Shown one piece after another: positions 36,648 to 45,191 of a stretch of 64,000 nucleotides of DNA (position 1 is the first letter of the stretch; each line of letters begins with the position of its first letter). Made by a program: the position numbers and the translations under genes. Source of the DNA: Burkholderiales bacterium 8X (GTDB lineage: Bacteria; Pseudomonadota; Gammaproteobacteria; Burkholderiales; Burkholderiaceae_C); contig LR732703.1 in assembly GCA_902506565.1 (NCBI GenBank), positions 310,689-374,688 of the forward strand. Direction: 5' to 3'. The notes beneath the pieces were generated by a model that was given only the letters and a program-made list of their open reading frames with translations, did not search any database and was not told the DNA's origin.

Positions 36648-37627
36648 ACACTGATTCCGACGCGGTGACTGAACGCCGCCCGTTGATCTCCATCGCCATC
36701 CCTGTCCTCAACGAGGAGGGAAACATTCATGCCTTGTATGCGCGGCTGGTTGCGTTGGCTGATCGAATGGCAGACCGATGCGAACTCGAGTTCGTCTTCA
36801 CCGACAACCATTCGAGTGACCAGACTTGGCAGATGCTGACTGAATTGGCCGGCTCCGATCCGCGTGTGCGCGCCATGCGCTTCTCTCGCAACTTCGGTTT
36901 CCAGAGTTCGATCTTGGCTAATTACCTGCATGCCAAAGGCGATGCCGTGATGCAGATCGATGCCGACTTGCAAGACCCGCCCGAGATGCTGGAGCAGTTC
37001 TTTGCGCTGTGGCAGCAAGGTGCACATGTGGTTTACGGCATCCGTCGAAAGCGTCCGGAGAGTTGGCTCCTGCGGGGTTTCCGCCGTACCGGCTACTGGG
37101 TGATCGACAAGGTGAGCGAGCATCCAATTCCGCGCGATGTCGGCGATTTCAGGCTCGTCGATCGCGCCGTGTTGCGGGCGATCGAGAAAGTGCGCAGCGT
37201 GAACCCTTACCTGCGCGGCATGATTGCCGGCATGGGCTTCAACCAGGTCGGCGTTCCCTACGACCGCAACGCAAGGACGGCCGGCGAGAGCAAGTTCAAC
37301 GTCATGCGCCTGTTGCGCCTCGGATTGACAGCTGTGTTCAATCATTCGACGGTGCCGCTTCGCATGGCGTCGTTCGTGGGCGGACTGATGCTGATCGGCA
37401 GTGTCTTGGGCGCTGCGTACTATCTGTTCGTTCGATGGACACAGCCCGATCTACCGCGTGGCTTCGTCAGCATCCAGCTGCTCGTACTCTTCGGCATCGG
37501 GTTGAATGCGCTCCTGCTCGGAATCATCGGCGAGTACATTTTGCGCATCTATCGCATGCTGCGAGCTGACCCGATCGCGACTGTCGAGCGCGTGCTCAAC
37601 ATTCAGCCCGAAGAACTCAAGCTTTAG
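36644..37627 (+). CDS. GtrB-like polyprenyl-phosphate glycosyltransferase (GT2), set 1
   Basis: A 327-residue protein with a GT2 catalytic domain (residues of about 15-230) and two C-terminal membrane segments (VGGLMLIGSVLGAAYYLFV; LLVLFGIGLNALLLGIIGEY). SIAIPVLNEEGNI, FTDNHSSDQTW and the DXD-type IDADLQDPPEM are as in DPM1/GtrB/ArnC enzymes, which attach a sugar from a nucleotide donor to undecaprenyl phosphate. Its position among CDP-sugar genes suggests a CDP-derived or modified hexose as donor; that is inference. Confidence 0.88.
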   Translation: MNTDSDAVTERRPLISIAIPVLNEEGNIHALYARLVALADRMADRCELEFVFTDNHSSDQTWQMLTELAGSDPRVRAMRFSRNFGFQSSILANYLHAKGDAVMQIDADLQDPPEMLEQFFALWQQGAHVVYGIRRKRPESWLLRGFRRTGYWVIDKVSEHPIPRDVGDFRLVDRAVLRAIEKVRSVNPYLRGMIAGMGFNQVGVPYDRNARTAGESKFNVMRLLRLGLTAVFNHSTVPLRMASFVGGLMLIGSVLGAAYYLFVRWTQPDLPRGFVSIQLLVLFGIGLNALLLGIIGEYILRIYRMLRADPIATVERVLNIQPEELKL

Positions 37628-37645
37628 AACTATGAGCATCAAGTC

Positions 37646-38416
37646 ATGAAAGCAGTCATCCTTGCCGGGGGCCTAGGCACGCGTATCGCTGAGGAGTCCG
37701 ACACCAAGCCCAAGCCGATGGTCGAAGTGGGCGGACGCCCCTTGCTGTGGCACATCATGAAGATCTACGCGCACCATGGGGTGAAGGACTTCGTGATCTG
37801 CCTGGGCTACAAGGGCTACGTGATCAAGGAATTCTTCTTCAACTACTACCGTCACATGTCGGACATGCGGATCGACCTGCGCTCAGGCGATACGCAGATC
37901 CTCGACAGCCAGGCGGAAGACTGGCGCATTACGCTGGTGGATACAGGCGCCGAGACCATGACGGGTGGACGCCTGAAGCGTGCTGCCAAATACCTGGACA
38001 ACGAGACCTTCTGCCTTACGTATGGCGACGGTCTGTCGAGTGTCGATGTTGGCGCGGAGATTGCGTTCCACCGGCAACACGGCAAGTTGGCGACGGTGCT
38101 TGCCGTCCAACCGCCCGGACGCTTCGGCGTTCTCAACCTCGACGCCACGCAGCAGGTGACGTCGTTCGAGGAGAAGCCCAGCGACGAGATCGGCTGGATC
38201 AATGGCGGCTTCTTCATTCTTGAACCCGGCGCGATCGACTATGTTGCCGACGATGCCACCTCCTGGGAACGTGCGCCGCTCATGAATCTCGCCCGCGACG
38301 GCCAATTGAAGGCTTTCCAGCACCACGGCTTCTGGCAGCCGTGCGACACGCTTCGCGACAAGCGCGAACTCGAAACTCTGTGGAACGCCGCGAAGGCGCC
38401 TTGGCGTGCCTGGTAG
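37646..38416 (+). CDS. rfbF: Glucose-1-phosphate cytidylyltransferase
   Basis: A 256-residue nucleotidyltransferase making CDP-glucose from glucose 1-phosphate and CTP. AVILAGGLGTRIAEESDTKPKPM is the RfbF-type signature (shown in part), with CLTYGDGLSSVDVGAEI and GWINGGFFILEPG. It forms the CDP-glucose branch together with RfbG and is preceded by the GtrB-like gene with an 18-base gap. Confidence 0.95.
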   Translation: MKAVILAGGLGTRIAEESDTKPKPMVEVGGRPLLWHIMKIYAHHGVKDFVICLGYKGYVIKEFFFNYYRHMSDMRIDLRSGDTQILDSQAEDWRITLVDTGAETMTGGRLKRAAKYLDNETFCLTYGDGLSSVDVGAEIAFHRQHGKLATVLAVQPPGRFGVLNLDATQQVTSFEEKPSDEIGWINGGFFILEPGAIDYVADDATSWERAPLMNLARDGQLKAFQHHGFWQPCDTLRDKRELETLWNAAKAPWRAW

Positions 38417-38465
38417 CAGGCCCGGGCAAGAGCCGGGGCGCCCGGGCTCGCCGCCGGAAGCCGGC

Positions 38466-39167
38466 GTGCAACCGGGTGACAAGATCGATTTCGACGACTA
38501 CTCCGCGAACTACGACGAACTGCTGCGAGAAAGCACCAAGCTTTATGCGGACGATTCGGAGTATTTCGCCAAGTACAAGGTGGATCTGATCCGTGGCGCG
38601 GCTGCAGCTTCGGGCTTGCCCGTGCGGCGTGTCCTCGAATACGGATGCGGTACCGGTCGAAACATCAGCTATCTGCAAGAAGCCTTTCCCGACGCAGAAG
38701 TCGTTGGCACCGATGTATCGGCAGAGAGTCTTCGTATTGCGCGACTTGACCACCCTGCGCAGCGCTTCGAAGTCGAGGAAGATGGCCTGGACCTGGGCCG
38801 ATTCGACTTGATCTTCGTGGCAAGCGTGTTCCACCACATCCCGCCGGCGGTACGTGCCGAGGTCATGGCCACCCTGGCGCGGCGCCTTGAACCCAATGGG
38901 TCGATCGATGTGTTCGAACACAACCCCTACAACCCCGTCACTCAACGCATCGTCAGCACCTGCCCCTTCGATGCGGATGCCATCCTGCTGAAGCCGGCCG
39001 AGTTGCGGGGCCTGTGCGCAGGCGCGGGTCTCGCGCAACTGCGGCAGACGTACTGCCTGTTCGTACCGCCACGACTCAAGTGGTTCCTGCCGATGGAACG
39101 TTTCCTGGGATGGCTTCCGCTCGGCGGCCAGTATTGGGTCAGTGCTCGCGCCGGTCGGCCGGCATGA
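38466..39167 (+). CDS. Class I SAM-dependent methyltransferase
   Basis: A 233-residue methyltransferase with the SAM motif VLEYGCGTGRNISYL, motif II VVGTDVS and the later LIFVASVFHHIPP. A GTG start at 38466 is preferred because it begins the folded part. A GTG at 38406, overlapping the rfbF stop, would add 20 Pro/Gly/Arg-rich residues and also has a GAAGG site, so the start is uncertain. It may methylate a deoxysugar or its polyprenyl form. It overlaps the GtrA-like gene by ATGA. Confidence 0.82.
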   Translation: MQPGDKIDFDDYSANYDELLRESTKLYADDSEYFAKYKVDLIRGAAAASGLPVRRVLEYGCGTGRNISYLQEAFPDAEVVGTDVSAESLRIARLDHPAQRFEVEEDGLDLGRFDLIFVASVFHHIPPAVRAEVMATLARRLEPNGSIDVFEHNPYNPVTQRIVSTCPFDADAILLKPAELRGLCAGAGLAQLRQTYCLFVPPRLKWFLPMERFLGWLPLGGQYWVSARAGRPA

Positions 39168-39553
39168 TGCAGTTATTGCGGTATGGACTCGTCGGAGTCC
39201 TGAACACGGGCCTCGGCTATGCGGTGATCTTCCTGTCCATGGGCGTGCTGGATTGGCGTCCCGTGCCCAGCAACATCGCCGGTTATGCCGTCGGCCTGAT
39301 CGTCTCGTTTCTGCTCAACAAGAATTTCACCTTCAGAAGTCGCGGTCCGGCCCGCGGCGAATTGAAGCGCTTTCTCCTGATCTTCGGCCTGGCCTATCTT
39401 GCCAACCTTGGTGTGCTGGTGCTGTTGGTGAACGTCATGGATGTGCCGGCTGGATGGGCGCAGGTGGTGGCGGGGGTCGTCTACTTCGCCCTGTCCTTCG
39501 TGCTGAACAAGTTCTACGTGTTTGCCGATCGTGCGCAGGCGGGACATGTCTAG
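39164..39553 (+). CDS. GtrA-like membrane protein (putative Und-P-sugar flippase), set 1
   Basis: A 129-residue protein with four predicted membrane segments. LLRYGLVGVLNTGLGYAVIF and SFLLNKNFTFRSRG are the GtrA signature (PF04138), and the C-terminal FVLNKFYVFAD mirrors it. In Shigella phages GtrA flips undecaprenyl-phosphate glucose to the periplasm. Here it sits just before the large membrane protein and shares 8 bases with it (ATGTCTAG). Confidence 0.9.
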   Translation: MMQLLRYGLVGVLNTGLGYAVIFLSMGVLDWRPVPSNIAGYAVGLIVSFLLNKNFTFRSRGPARGELKRFLLIFGLAYLANLGVLVLLVNVMDVPAGWAQVVAGVVYFALSFVLNKFYVFADRAQAGHV

Positions 39554-41741
39554 TGCTGACCTGACGCACTCTTCGGCAAAGAGGGCGCGGTTCACGAGCG
39601 GCATGTTGCTGCCGCCGTTGGTCGTGGTGATCCTGCTCTGGTTGCCTTTCGGCTTCGCCATGACCGGATTGATCGAAGAGTGGGATTTGCTCGGCCTCTT
39701 TGCCGTCCATGGCACCTTTTTCTATACCCACCTCGATGGACCGCTCGCGCCCCATGCGCTGCGTCCGTTGATGCCGTTCAGCTTTGCACTCGCCCATACG
39801 CTCTCGCCTGACTCGTTTGTCGGGTGGCATGTGCTGACCATGGCAGCGCTGGTTTTGAAAGGCGTGGCGATGAGCTGGCTGGCCTGGCGCGCGACCGGTT
39901 CGCGCGCCGCCGGTGTTCTGGCAGGCGTGTTGACCCTGCTGTACCCGGCGGACACCATGCAGCTGTCGTTTCGCAGCATCCACATCAACGTGTCCGGGGC
40001 AGTCGCTCTTTGCGCATCGGTCGTCGCGCTCCATGCTTTCGACTCGGCGAGACGCGCGGCGTCCATTGCTTTGGGGCTGGCTGCTGCCGGCCTGTTCTTG
40101 AGCGCCGGGCTGATGTACGAAGCTTCGTTCACGCTGCTCGCGATGCCGCTGGCTGTGCTTTTCGTCCGGCACGGCCTGCCGCGTGGCTGGACGGCGAAGC
40201 AGTGGGTCGTCGCCGGGCTGTGGCTCGCTGCTCCGCTGGTATACGGCGCCTACGCACTGTGGATCAGCGCTCGCATCTCAAGTTACCAAGGCGCTGTCAC
40301 CGGTCAGGGTTCAGCCCTGCGTTATGCGCTTTCTATTTGGCCTGATCTCTTCAACATCGGGGCCGTTCGCGCACTCGCTGGCGGCTGGCTCGACGCAGCG
40401 AGGATGACGGCGCGAACTTTCGCAAGTCATGTCTACCTGGGTGCCGCAGCGCTTGGCTTGATCGCCGTCTGCTTGGTGGCGCTAGGGCGCGGCCGTGCAG
40501 ACCCCTTGGCCGCGGATGCAGCGCCCAGGTCTTCGACCGGCATGCTGCTCAAATTGCTCTTCGTCGGGCTGGTCTCGATGCTGATGGGCTACTTGCCGTA
40601 CATCACGTCCGCGGTGCACATGGCCATCAGCCAACGTACCTACCTATGGGCCACTCCAGGTGCGGCACTCGCCTGGGTGTCGATTCTTCTCTTGCTTGCA
40701 CGCATCGCCCAGCCGTTGGGGGCAGCCGCGGCAGCCGTACTCATCATCATCGGGCTGGGCGCTCAGTTGTTCCAGTTTCATCACTACGTCGAGTTGTCGG
40801 AAAGGCAGCGTAGCCTGCTTCGCGCCATCGTCGAGAACGTCGATGGCAGTGCGCCAGACAAGAAGGTCCTGGTGCTGGACGGCACTTCGCAGATGGGACA
40901 TACCTGGATGTTCCATGAGGAGGAGTTGCGCTTCATGCTGAGCTATCTCTTCGGGCGTGCAATGGGTTCGGCCGAAGTCTGTCGTTTGCCCAGCATGGAA
41001 TGGCAACGTCGCGACAGCTTCGGGCGCCCAGGTCGTTGCAGCGAGGATCCGCAAGGTTGGGCTTTCACCTCGGCTCTGGCGGCGGGAGGACCGGGAACGG
41101 CTGTCGTGGAACCGAAGCGGCCGATCCGGCACGCAGGCGCACAACTGGTTCTGGCGCCCATCGCGGCGAACGGTTCCCCAGTGCTGCAGCCAGGCCTGGA
41201 AGCCCACCGCGAGCGGTTGCGCCATGGGCAGGACACGCTTGCGCGACGCTACCGGGCCGTACTCTCGAATCCGACACGCGGCTGGATCGCTCCCATGTTC
41301 AAGGACCAGTTTCCTTCGGACAGCTTTCGCTTCGACTTCGGCGACTGGTGGAGCCTGGAGGTCGTACCCCATGGGTCGGGATGGCGCGAAGCCGAGTGGA
41401 CCGGCAAGGGCCTGCGGCATGCGTCCAGATCGTGGGTCACCAGCGATAGTGCGTCGTTGTACGTGCCGCTCAAGCCCGCCGAAGGTCCCTATGTACTCAA
41501 GGGTTGGTTCTACACATTTGCGAACGGCGCGGTGCGCGAGGCCATGCGGGCGCATGTCAACGGGCGTGCCCTCGCGCTCGGCTGGACACCTGACGGCCAT
41601 TTTGCAGCGATCGTGCCTCCCGGCGTGCTGACGGCAGGACGCAACGAGCTGGTGCTCAGCGCTCCGACCGACCCTGCCTATTTCGGACTCTCCGCCAGTA
41701 TCGATTGGGTTTCGCTCGAACCACTTTCGACCTCACCCTGA
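39546..41741 (+). CDS. Large polytopic membrane protein, putative GT-C glycosyltransferase, set 1
   Basis: A 731-residue protein: about ten membrane segments in residues 20-425, then a soluble part of about 300 residues. The first external loop carries LIEEWD (E44, E45, D47), the kind of acidic motif used by GT-C enzymes, and LYPADTMQLSFRSIHIN follows. The C-terminal domain (GSGWREAEWTGKGL to the end) looks beta-rich and carbohydrate-binding-like. It is a paralogue of the protein at 46336-48549. A role as the periplasmic transferase of a GtrA/GtrB set is inferred from context and topology. Confidence 0.78.
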   Translation: MSSADLTHSSAKRARFTSGMLLPPLVVVILLWLPFGFAMTGLIEEWDLLGLFAVHGTFFYTHLDGPLAPHALRPLMPFSFALAHTLSPDSFVGWHVLTMAALVLKGVAMSWLAWRATGSRAAGVLAGVLTLLYPADTMQLSFRSIHINVSGAVALCASVVALHAFDSARRAASIALGLAAAGLFLSAGLMYEASFTLLAMPLAVLFVRHGLPRGWTAKQWVVAGLWLAAPLVYGAYALWISARISSYQGAVTGQGSALRYALSIWPDLFNIGAVRALAGGWLDAARMTARTFASHVYLGAAALGLIAVCLVALGRGRADPLAADAAPRSSTGMLLKLLFVGLVSMLMGYLPYITSAVHMAISQRTYLWATPGAALAWVSILLLLARIAQPLGAAAAAVLIIIGLGAQLFQFHHYVELSERQRSLLRAIVENVDGSAPDKKVLVLDGTSQMGHTWMFHEEELRFMLSYLFGRAMGSAEVCRLPSMEWQRRDSFGRPGRCSEDPQGWAFTSALAAGGPGTAVVEPKRPIRHAGAQLVLAPIAANGSPVLQPGLEAHRERLRHGQDTLARRYRAVLSNPTRGWIAPMFKDQFPSDSFRFDFGDWWSLEVVPHGSGWREAEWTGKGLRHASRSWVTSDSASLYVPLKPAEGPYVLKGWFYTFANGAVREAMRAHVNGRALALGWTPDGHFAAIVPPGVLTAGRNELVLSAPTDPAYFGLSASIDWVSLEPLSTSP

Positions 41742-41757
41742 CTTCAGCGATCTACGC

Positions 41758-43815
41758 ATGTACAACAAGCACCGACGCATCCTTTGGCTGCTCAACCATC
41801 GCACGCTGATGCCCTACGAGGCGCCGCTCATCCAGCGCTTGGGCTTCGAGATCTACGTGCCAAAGGTCTATCCGGCCAAAGGCTTTCGCAGCTTCGGTGT
41901 TGACGCTTCCTACGACGAGACCCTCACCTTGCCGCCGGATGTGCTTGCGCTGCTCAATGGCTTCAATCTTTACGAGGACCCCTGGACCCCCGAGATCATC
42001 GCGGCCCTCAATCGCTACTTTGGTGCAGCCTTCGTCATTCCGCATGGACGGGGTTGCCCGGAGGCGGTAGACAACTTCGAGGGCCAGATCGTCCTGCGCG
42101 CATTCGGGCTGAACAACGACAAGACCTACAAGCGCTTTCTCGAGGACCTGTATGGGCCACTGATACTGCGGAAGATCGCAGCCATCGAGCATCGCTTCTG
42201 GTTCGGCGAAGGTTACGAGCACCTGCACGAGGTCGAAGAGCCGCTGTTCGTGCGGCGTTCGTTGTTCACGCCAATCGGCATCCCCGACTCTTTTTTCTCC
42301 ACGGCTCGCCAGTGGACCGGCATCGACAAGAAGATCCTCTTCGTGTGCCCCAATGCGGTGACGGACTCGTACTACTCCAGCATCTATCGCAAGTTCAAGC
42401 AGGACTTCGGCGATCTCCCGCATGTCATCGTCGGCGCGCAGGATGTCCCGGTCGACGATCCGCACATGGCGGGCTTCGTCAGCGATGCGGAGCTCAAGCG
42501 GCTCTATCTCGAGTGCGCGGTGCTGTATTACCACTCGACGGAAATCCGCCACATCCATTACTCGCCCATCGAAGCGGCGATCAACGGCATGCCAGTCGTT
42601 TTCCACGAAGGCTCACTGCTCGATCGCCTGAGCCGTGGCGCGACAAAAGGTCGTGCGTCTTCGGTCGAGGAGGCGCGGTCACTCATCGAGCGCATCCTGG
42701 CCGGTGATGAGCAATTGATCTCGGAAATCAAGAAGGACGAGGAGGACATCGCGTTCTACTTCTCGGATGCGTATTGCGGCCCGATGTGGAAGCAGCAGAT
42801 GGAGGAGCGCGGGTTCTTCGATGCCATGCGGCCGAAGCCACGGCTACAGACGCTGCTCACGGAGTGGTGGCGTGACCTCCGGATGTCGAAGGCGCATGGA
42901 AGGTTGCGCGTCGACCCCTTCAAGCGTGCCGTGCAACCCACCAGAGCCACCCTTTCGGCAGACGAGGCCAAGAAGGTCTTTGGCGCCTCGTTGTTCGACG
43001 GCATCCGCTTCAATGAGAATTTCCCAGACATGGTCGACTACGTGGATGGGGTGCGCGCAGCCGAAGAATGGGGCCGTTGGAGTTCTGGCGACAAGATCAC
43101 CATCGTGCTGAAGCATCTTCTCCAGGGTGAGTTTCGCTTCTACCTGCATGCCGTTGGCTACATGAACAACGCGGGTGTGCCCGTGCCGGTGCGCATCGGC
43201 GACCAGACACGCACGGTGATCCTGTCTCCGGATATCAGGGTGGCGGCGCCGCTGTGGATGCACTTCAGTTTGGAACAGCCATCCAACGTGATAGAGATCA
43301 CCGTTCCCCATCCCCTCAAGCCTGGCCTGGACACGCGCACCTTGGGTGTCGGCATGGTTGCCGCAGGCGTAGCGCCGATGGTGAGCCTTGCACTCGATGC
43401 TGCGCGGGCAACGCTTGGCGCGTCGTTGCAAGATGGCTGGGAGATCGGCGCCCCCGGATTCCCGCCCTTCATCGACTCTGCGCAGGGCTTGTGCGATCGC
43501 GAAGGGTGGGGCCGCTGGAGCAGCGGAGATGAAGTAATCGTCGAACTCAACCACACCCTGGACGGCCGATTCCGGCTCCTGCTGCGCATCGTCGGCTACG
43601 GGCCGAACGTGGGGGCAACCACCGAAATCGCGGTTGGAGGTACGACACAGTCTTTCGAGATACCGGGCGAACCCCAGGAAATGGCGTTCGATTTCGAGTT
43701 GGAGAAGCCGAGCAACCTGCTCAGGGTTCGCATCCCCCAGCCGACCAACCCGCCGAATGACACGCGCAGCGTCGGCATTGCGTTTTATTCCTTGCGCGCC
43801 GAACGCTTCCAGTGA
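41758..43815 (+). CDS. GT-B-like glycosyltransferase with two C-terminal repeats of DUF7024 type
   Basis: A 685-residue soluble protein. About residues 1-395 look like a GT-B fold (KILFVCPNAVTDSYYSSIYR, then EAAINGMPVVFHEGSLLDR). The C-terminal part holds two homologous beta domains, at about residues 420-545 and 565-685. Both contain EGWGRWSSGD or EEWGRWSSGD, a PSNVIEI/PSNLLRV strand and a DTRTLGV/DTRSVGI ending. I recognise this as DUF7024-like. The two domains may bind the growing glycan. It starts 16 bases after the large membrane protein and overlaps the next gene by GTGA. Confidence 0.72.
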   Translation: MYNKHRRILWLLNHRTLMPYEAPLIQRLGFEIYVPKVYPAKGFRSFGVDASYDETLTLPPDVLALLNGFNLYEDPWTPEIIAALNRYFGAAFVIPHGRGCPEAVDNFEGQIVLRAFGLNNDKTYKRFLEDLYGPLILRKIAAIEHRFWFGEGYEHLHEVEEPLFVRRSLFTPIGIPDSFFSTARQWTGIDKKILFVCPNAVTDSYYSSIYRKFKQDFGDLPHVIVGAQDVPVDDPHMAGFVSDAELKRLYLECAVLYYHSTEIRHIHYSPIEAAINGMPVVFHEGSLLDRLSRGATKGRASSVEEARSLIERILAGDEQLISEIKKDEEDIAFYFSDAYCGPMWKQQMEERGFFDAMRPKPRLQTLLTEWWRDLRMSKAHGRLRVDPFKRAVQPTRATLSADEAKKVFGASLFDGIRFNENFPDMVDYVDGVRAAEEWGRWSSGDKITIVLKHLLQGEFRFYLHAVGYMNNAGVPVPVRIGDQTRTVILSPDIRVAAPLWMHFSLEQPSNVIEITVPHPLKPGLDTRTLGVGMVAAGVAPMVSLALDAARATLGASLQDGWEIGAPGFPPFIDSAQGLCDREGWGRWSSGDEVIVELNHTLDGRFRLLLRIVGYGPNVGATTEIAVGGTTQSFEIPGEPQEMAFDFELEKPSNLLRVRIPQPTNPPNDTRSVGIAFYSLRAERFQ

Positions 43816-45191
43816 ACGATTCACGCAACAGGACAACGGCTTCCTCGTTCGTAGGGGAACATGAACGAGCCTTGGCCTTCTTCATTGCCTTTGTCACGTT
43901 TCTAACCGTCCACCAGCATTACGCGATCACGCAGTTCTATTGGGATTCCGAGCAGTACTGGCGTCTTGCGAGCATCGAAAGCCTGCTGAACTTCCCGAAG
44001 TCGATCAGGGGCTACTTCTATCCATTGATGCTAGCCCCCGTGAAGCTGGCGTCGGAGCTGCTTGGGGATCGTTGGTACTGGGGATTTCGGTTCGCATCAT
44101 CCCTGATCTATGCCTTTTTCCTGGCGGTGATCGTGCCCGACGCTTTTGTGCGCTTCTATGGCGGGCGATTGACGCTGATTCGCCGCCTGGTGATTCCGCT
44201 GCTGGTGGCATGCATCTTTCCCGGTCTGATGCTCTATCCGCTCTCGGACCTGCCCGCGTGCTTGCTGATGGTGATGGGCGTCTGGTTAGCCTTTCGCTCG
44301 GCCGACGAGCGGAAGCTACGTCTCATGTTCTACGCCGGCTTGTTGTTGAGCGCGGCCTATAACGTTCGCACCATCTATCTCGGGGTCATCGTTGTGGTGC
44401 TCTTTACTCTTCCTATGGTTCTGCTGCAAGGCCAGCGCTGGAGATCAAGGGGGCTGAGCGTCGGCGTTTTCGCCTTGGGCCTGGTAGCGATTTCAATCCC
44501 GCAAATGGTCATCAATGCGAGGACGCACGGCGTGGCGTCACCCTTGGTGATAGCCACGGTTACGGGCCGTTCGCTTGCCGCTGCGCAACTGCAATGGGGT
44601 CTCACCATGCAGCGCTACGAGTCTTCAATCGATAAAAGAATGGCCGCGCCGCAGGTGGTCTATCTCGATCGGGCCGGAGAGCAGCTGTTTGCTGAAGAGA
44701 ACATCCAGTCTCCGATGACGGTCAGAGGCTACATTCGGCTGGTCATGAAGCGCCCCTTGGATTTCCTGGGCGTGTATGGCCGACACTTGGTCAACGGACT
44801 GGATGTGCGGGATGGCAAGGTCTACATCACCAGCCTGTCCGCCAAAAAAAATTGGTTGAGCGTGGTGAACTTCGTGATCATCCTTCTAGGGCTGGTCGCA
44901 CTTGCCGCGGTCAAGACTACCAAGCGATCAGCGCTTGCCACCATGATTCTGATCCTGCCGGTGGTAGCGATACTGCCAGGTGCCATCGAAACTCGCTTCT
45001 TCTTCCCCGTGCATCTGTTGCTCTACGGTTTGCTGGCGTGCCACTTCCGCTGGCAGATCTTGCGTGACTATCTGGTCCGGCGTCCGGTCCTGGCACCTTT
45101 GGTTGCCTTTGCCTTGCTCGCTTGCTTCCTGGGGATCAGCACTTCCACCATGTCGGGATTGACCCACTTCTATCCCAGCAAGTACCTATGA
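43812..45191 (+). CDS. Polytopic membrane protein, GT-C (GT39-like) candidate
   Basis: A 459-residue inner-membrane protein with roughly ten hydrophobic segments. The motif ITQFYWDSEQYWRLA in the first external loop contains the acidic pair expected for GT-C enzymes that use polyprenyl-phosphate sugars. The distal part has a conserved-looking ETRFFFPVHLLLYG. GTG start overlapping the previous gene. A Wzy-type polymerase is an alternative, but the early acidic loop favours a glycosyltransferase. Confidence 0.65.
   Translation: MNDSRNRTTASSFVGEHERALAFFIAFVTFLTVHQHYAITQFYWDSEQYWRLASIESLLNFPKSIRGYFYPLMLAPVKLASELLGDRWYWGFRFASSLIYAFFLAVIVPDAFVRFYGGRLTLIRRLVIPLLVACIFPGLMLYPLSDLPACLLMVMGVWLAFRSADERKLRLMFYAGLLLSAAYNVRTIYLGVIVVVLFTLPMVLLQGQRWRSRGLSVGVFALGLVAISIPQMVINARTHGVASPLVIATVTGRSLAAAQLQWGLTMQRYESSIDKRMAAPQVVYLDRAGEQLFAEENIQSPMTVRGYIRLVMKRPLDFLGVYGRHLVNGLDVRDGKVYITSLSAKKNWLSVVNFVIILLGLVALAAVKTTKRSALATMILILPVVAILPGAIETRFFFPVHLLLYGLLACHFRWQILRDYLVRRPVLAPLVAFALLACFLGISTSTMSGLTHFYPSKYL

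Noticed and set aside
43812..45191. O-antigen polymerase (Wzy)
   Set aside because: The early acidic loop FYWDSEQYW fits a GT-C enzyme better, and no large periplasmic loop typical of Wzy is apparent. It cannot be fully excluded.
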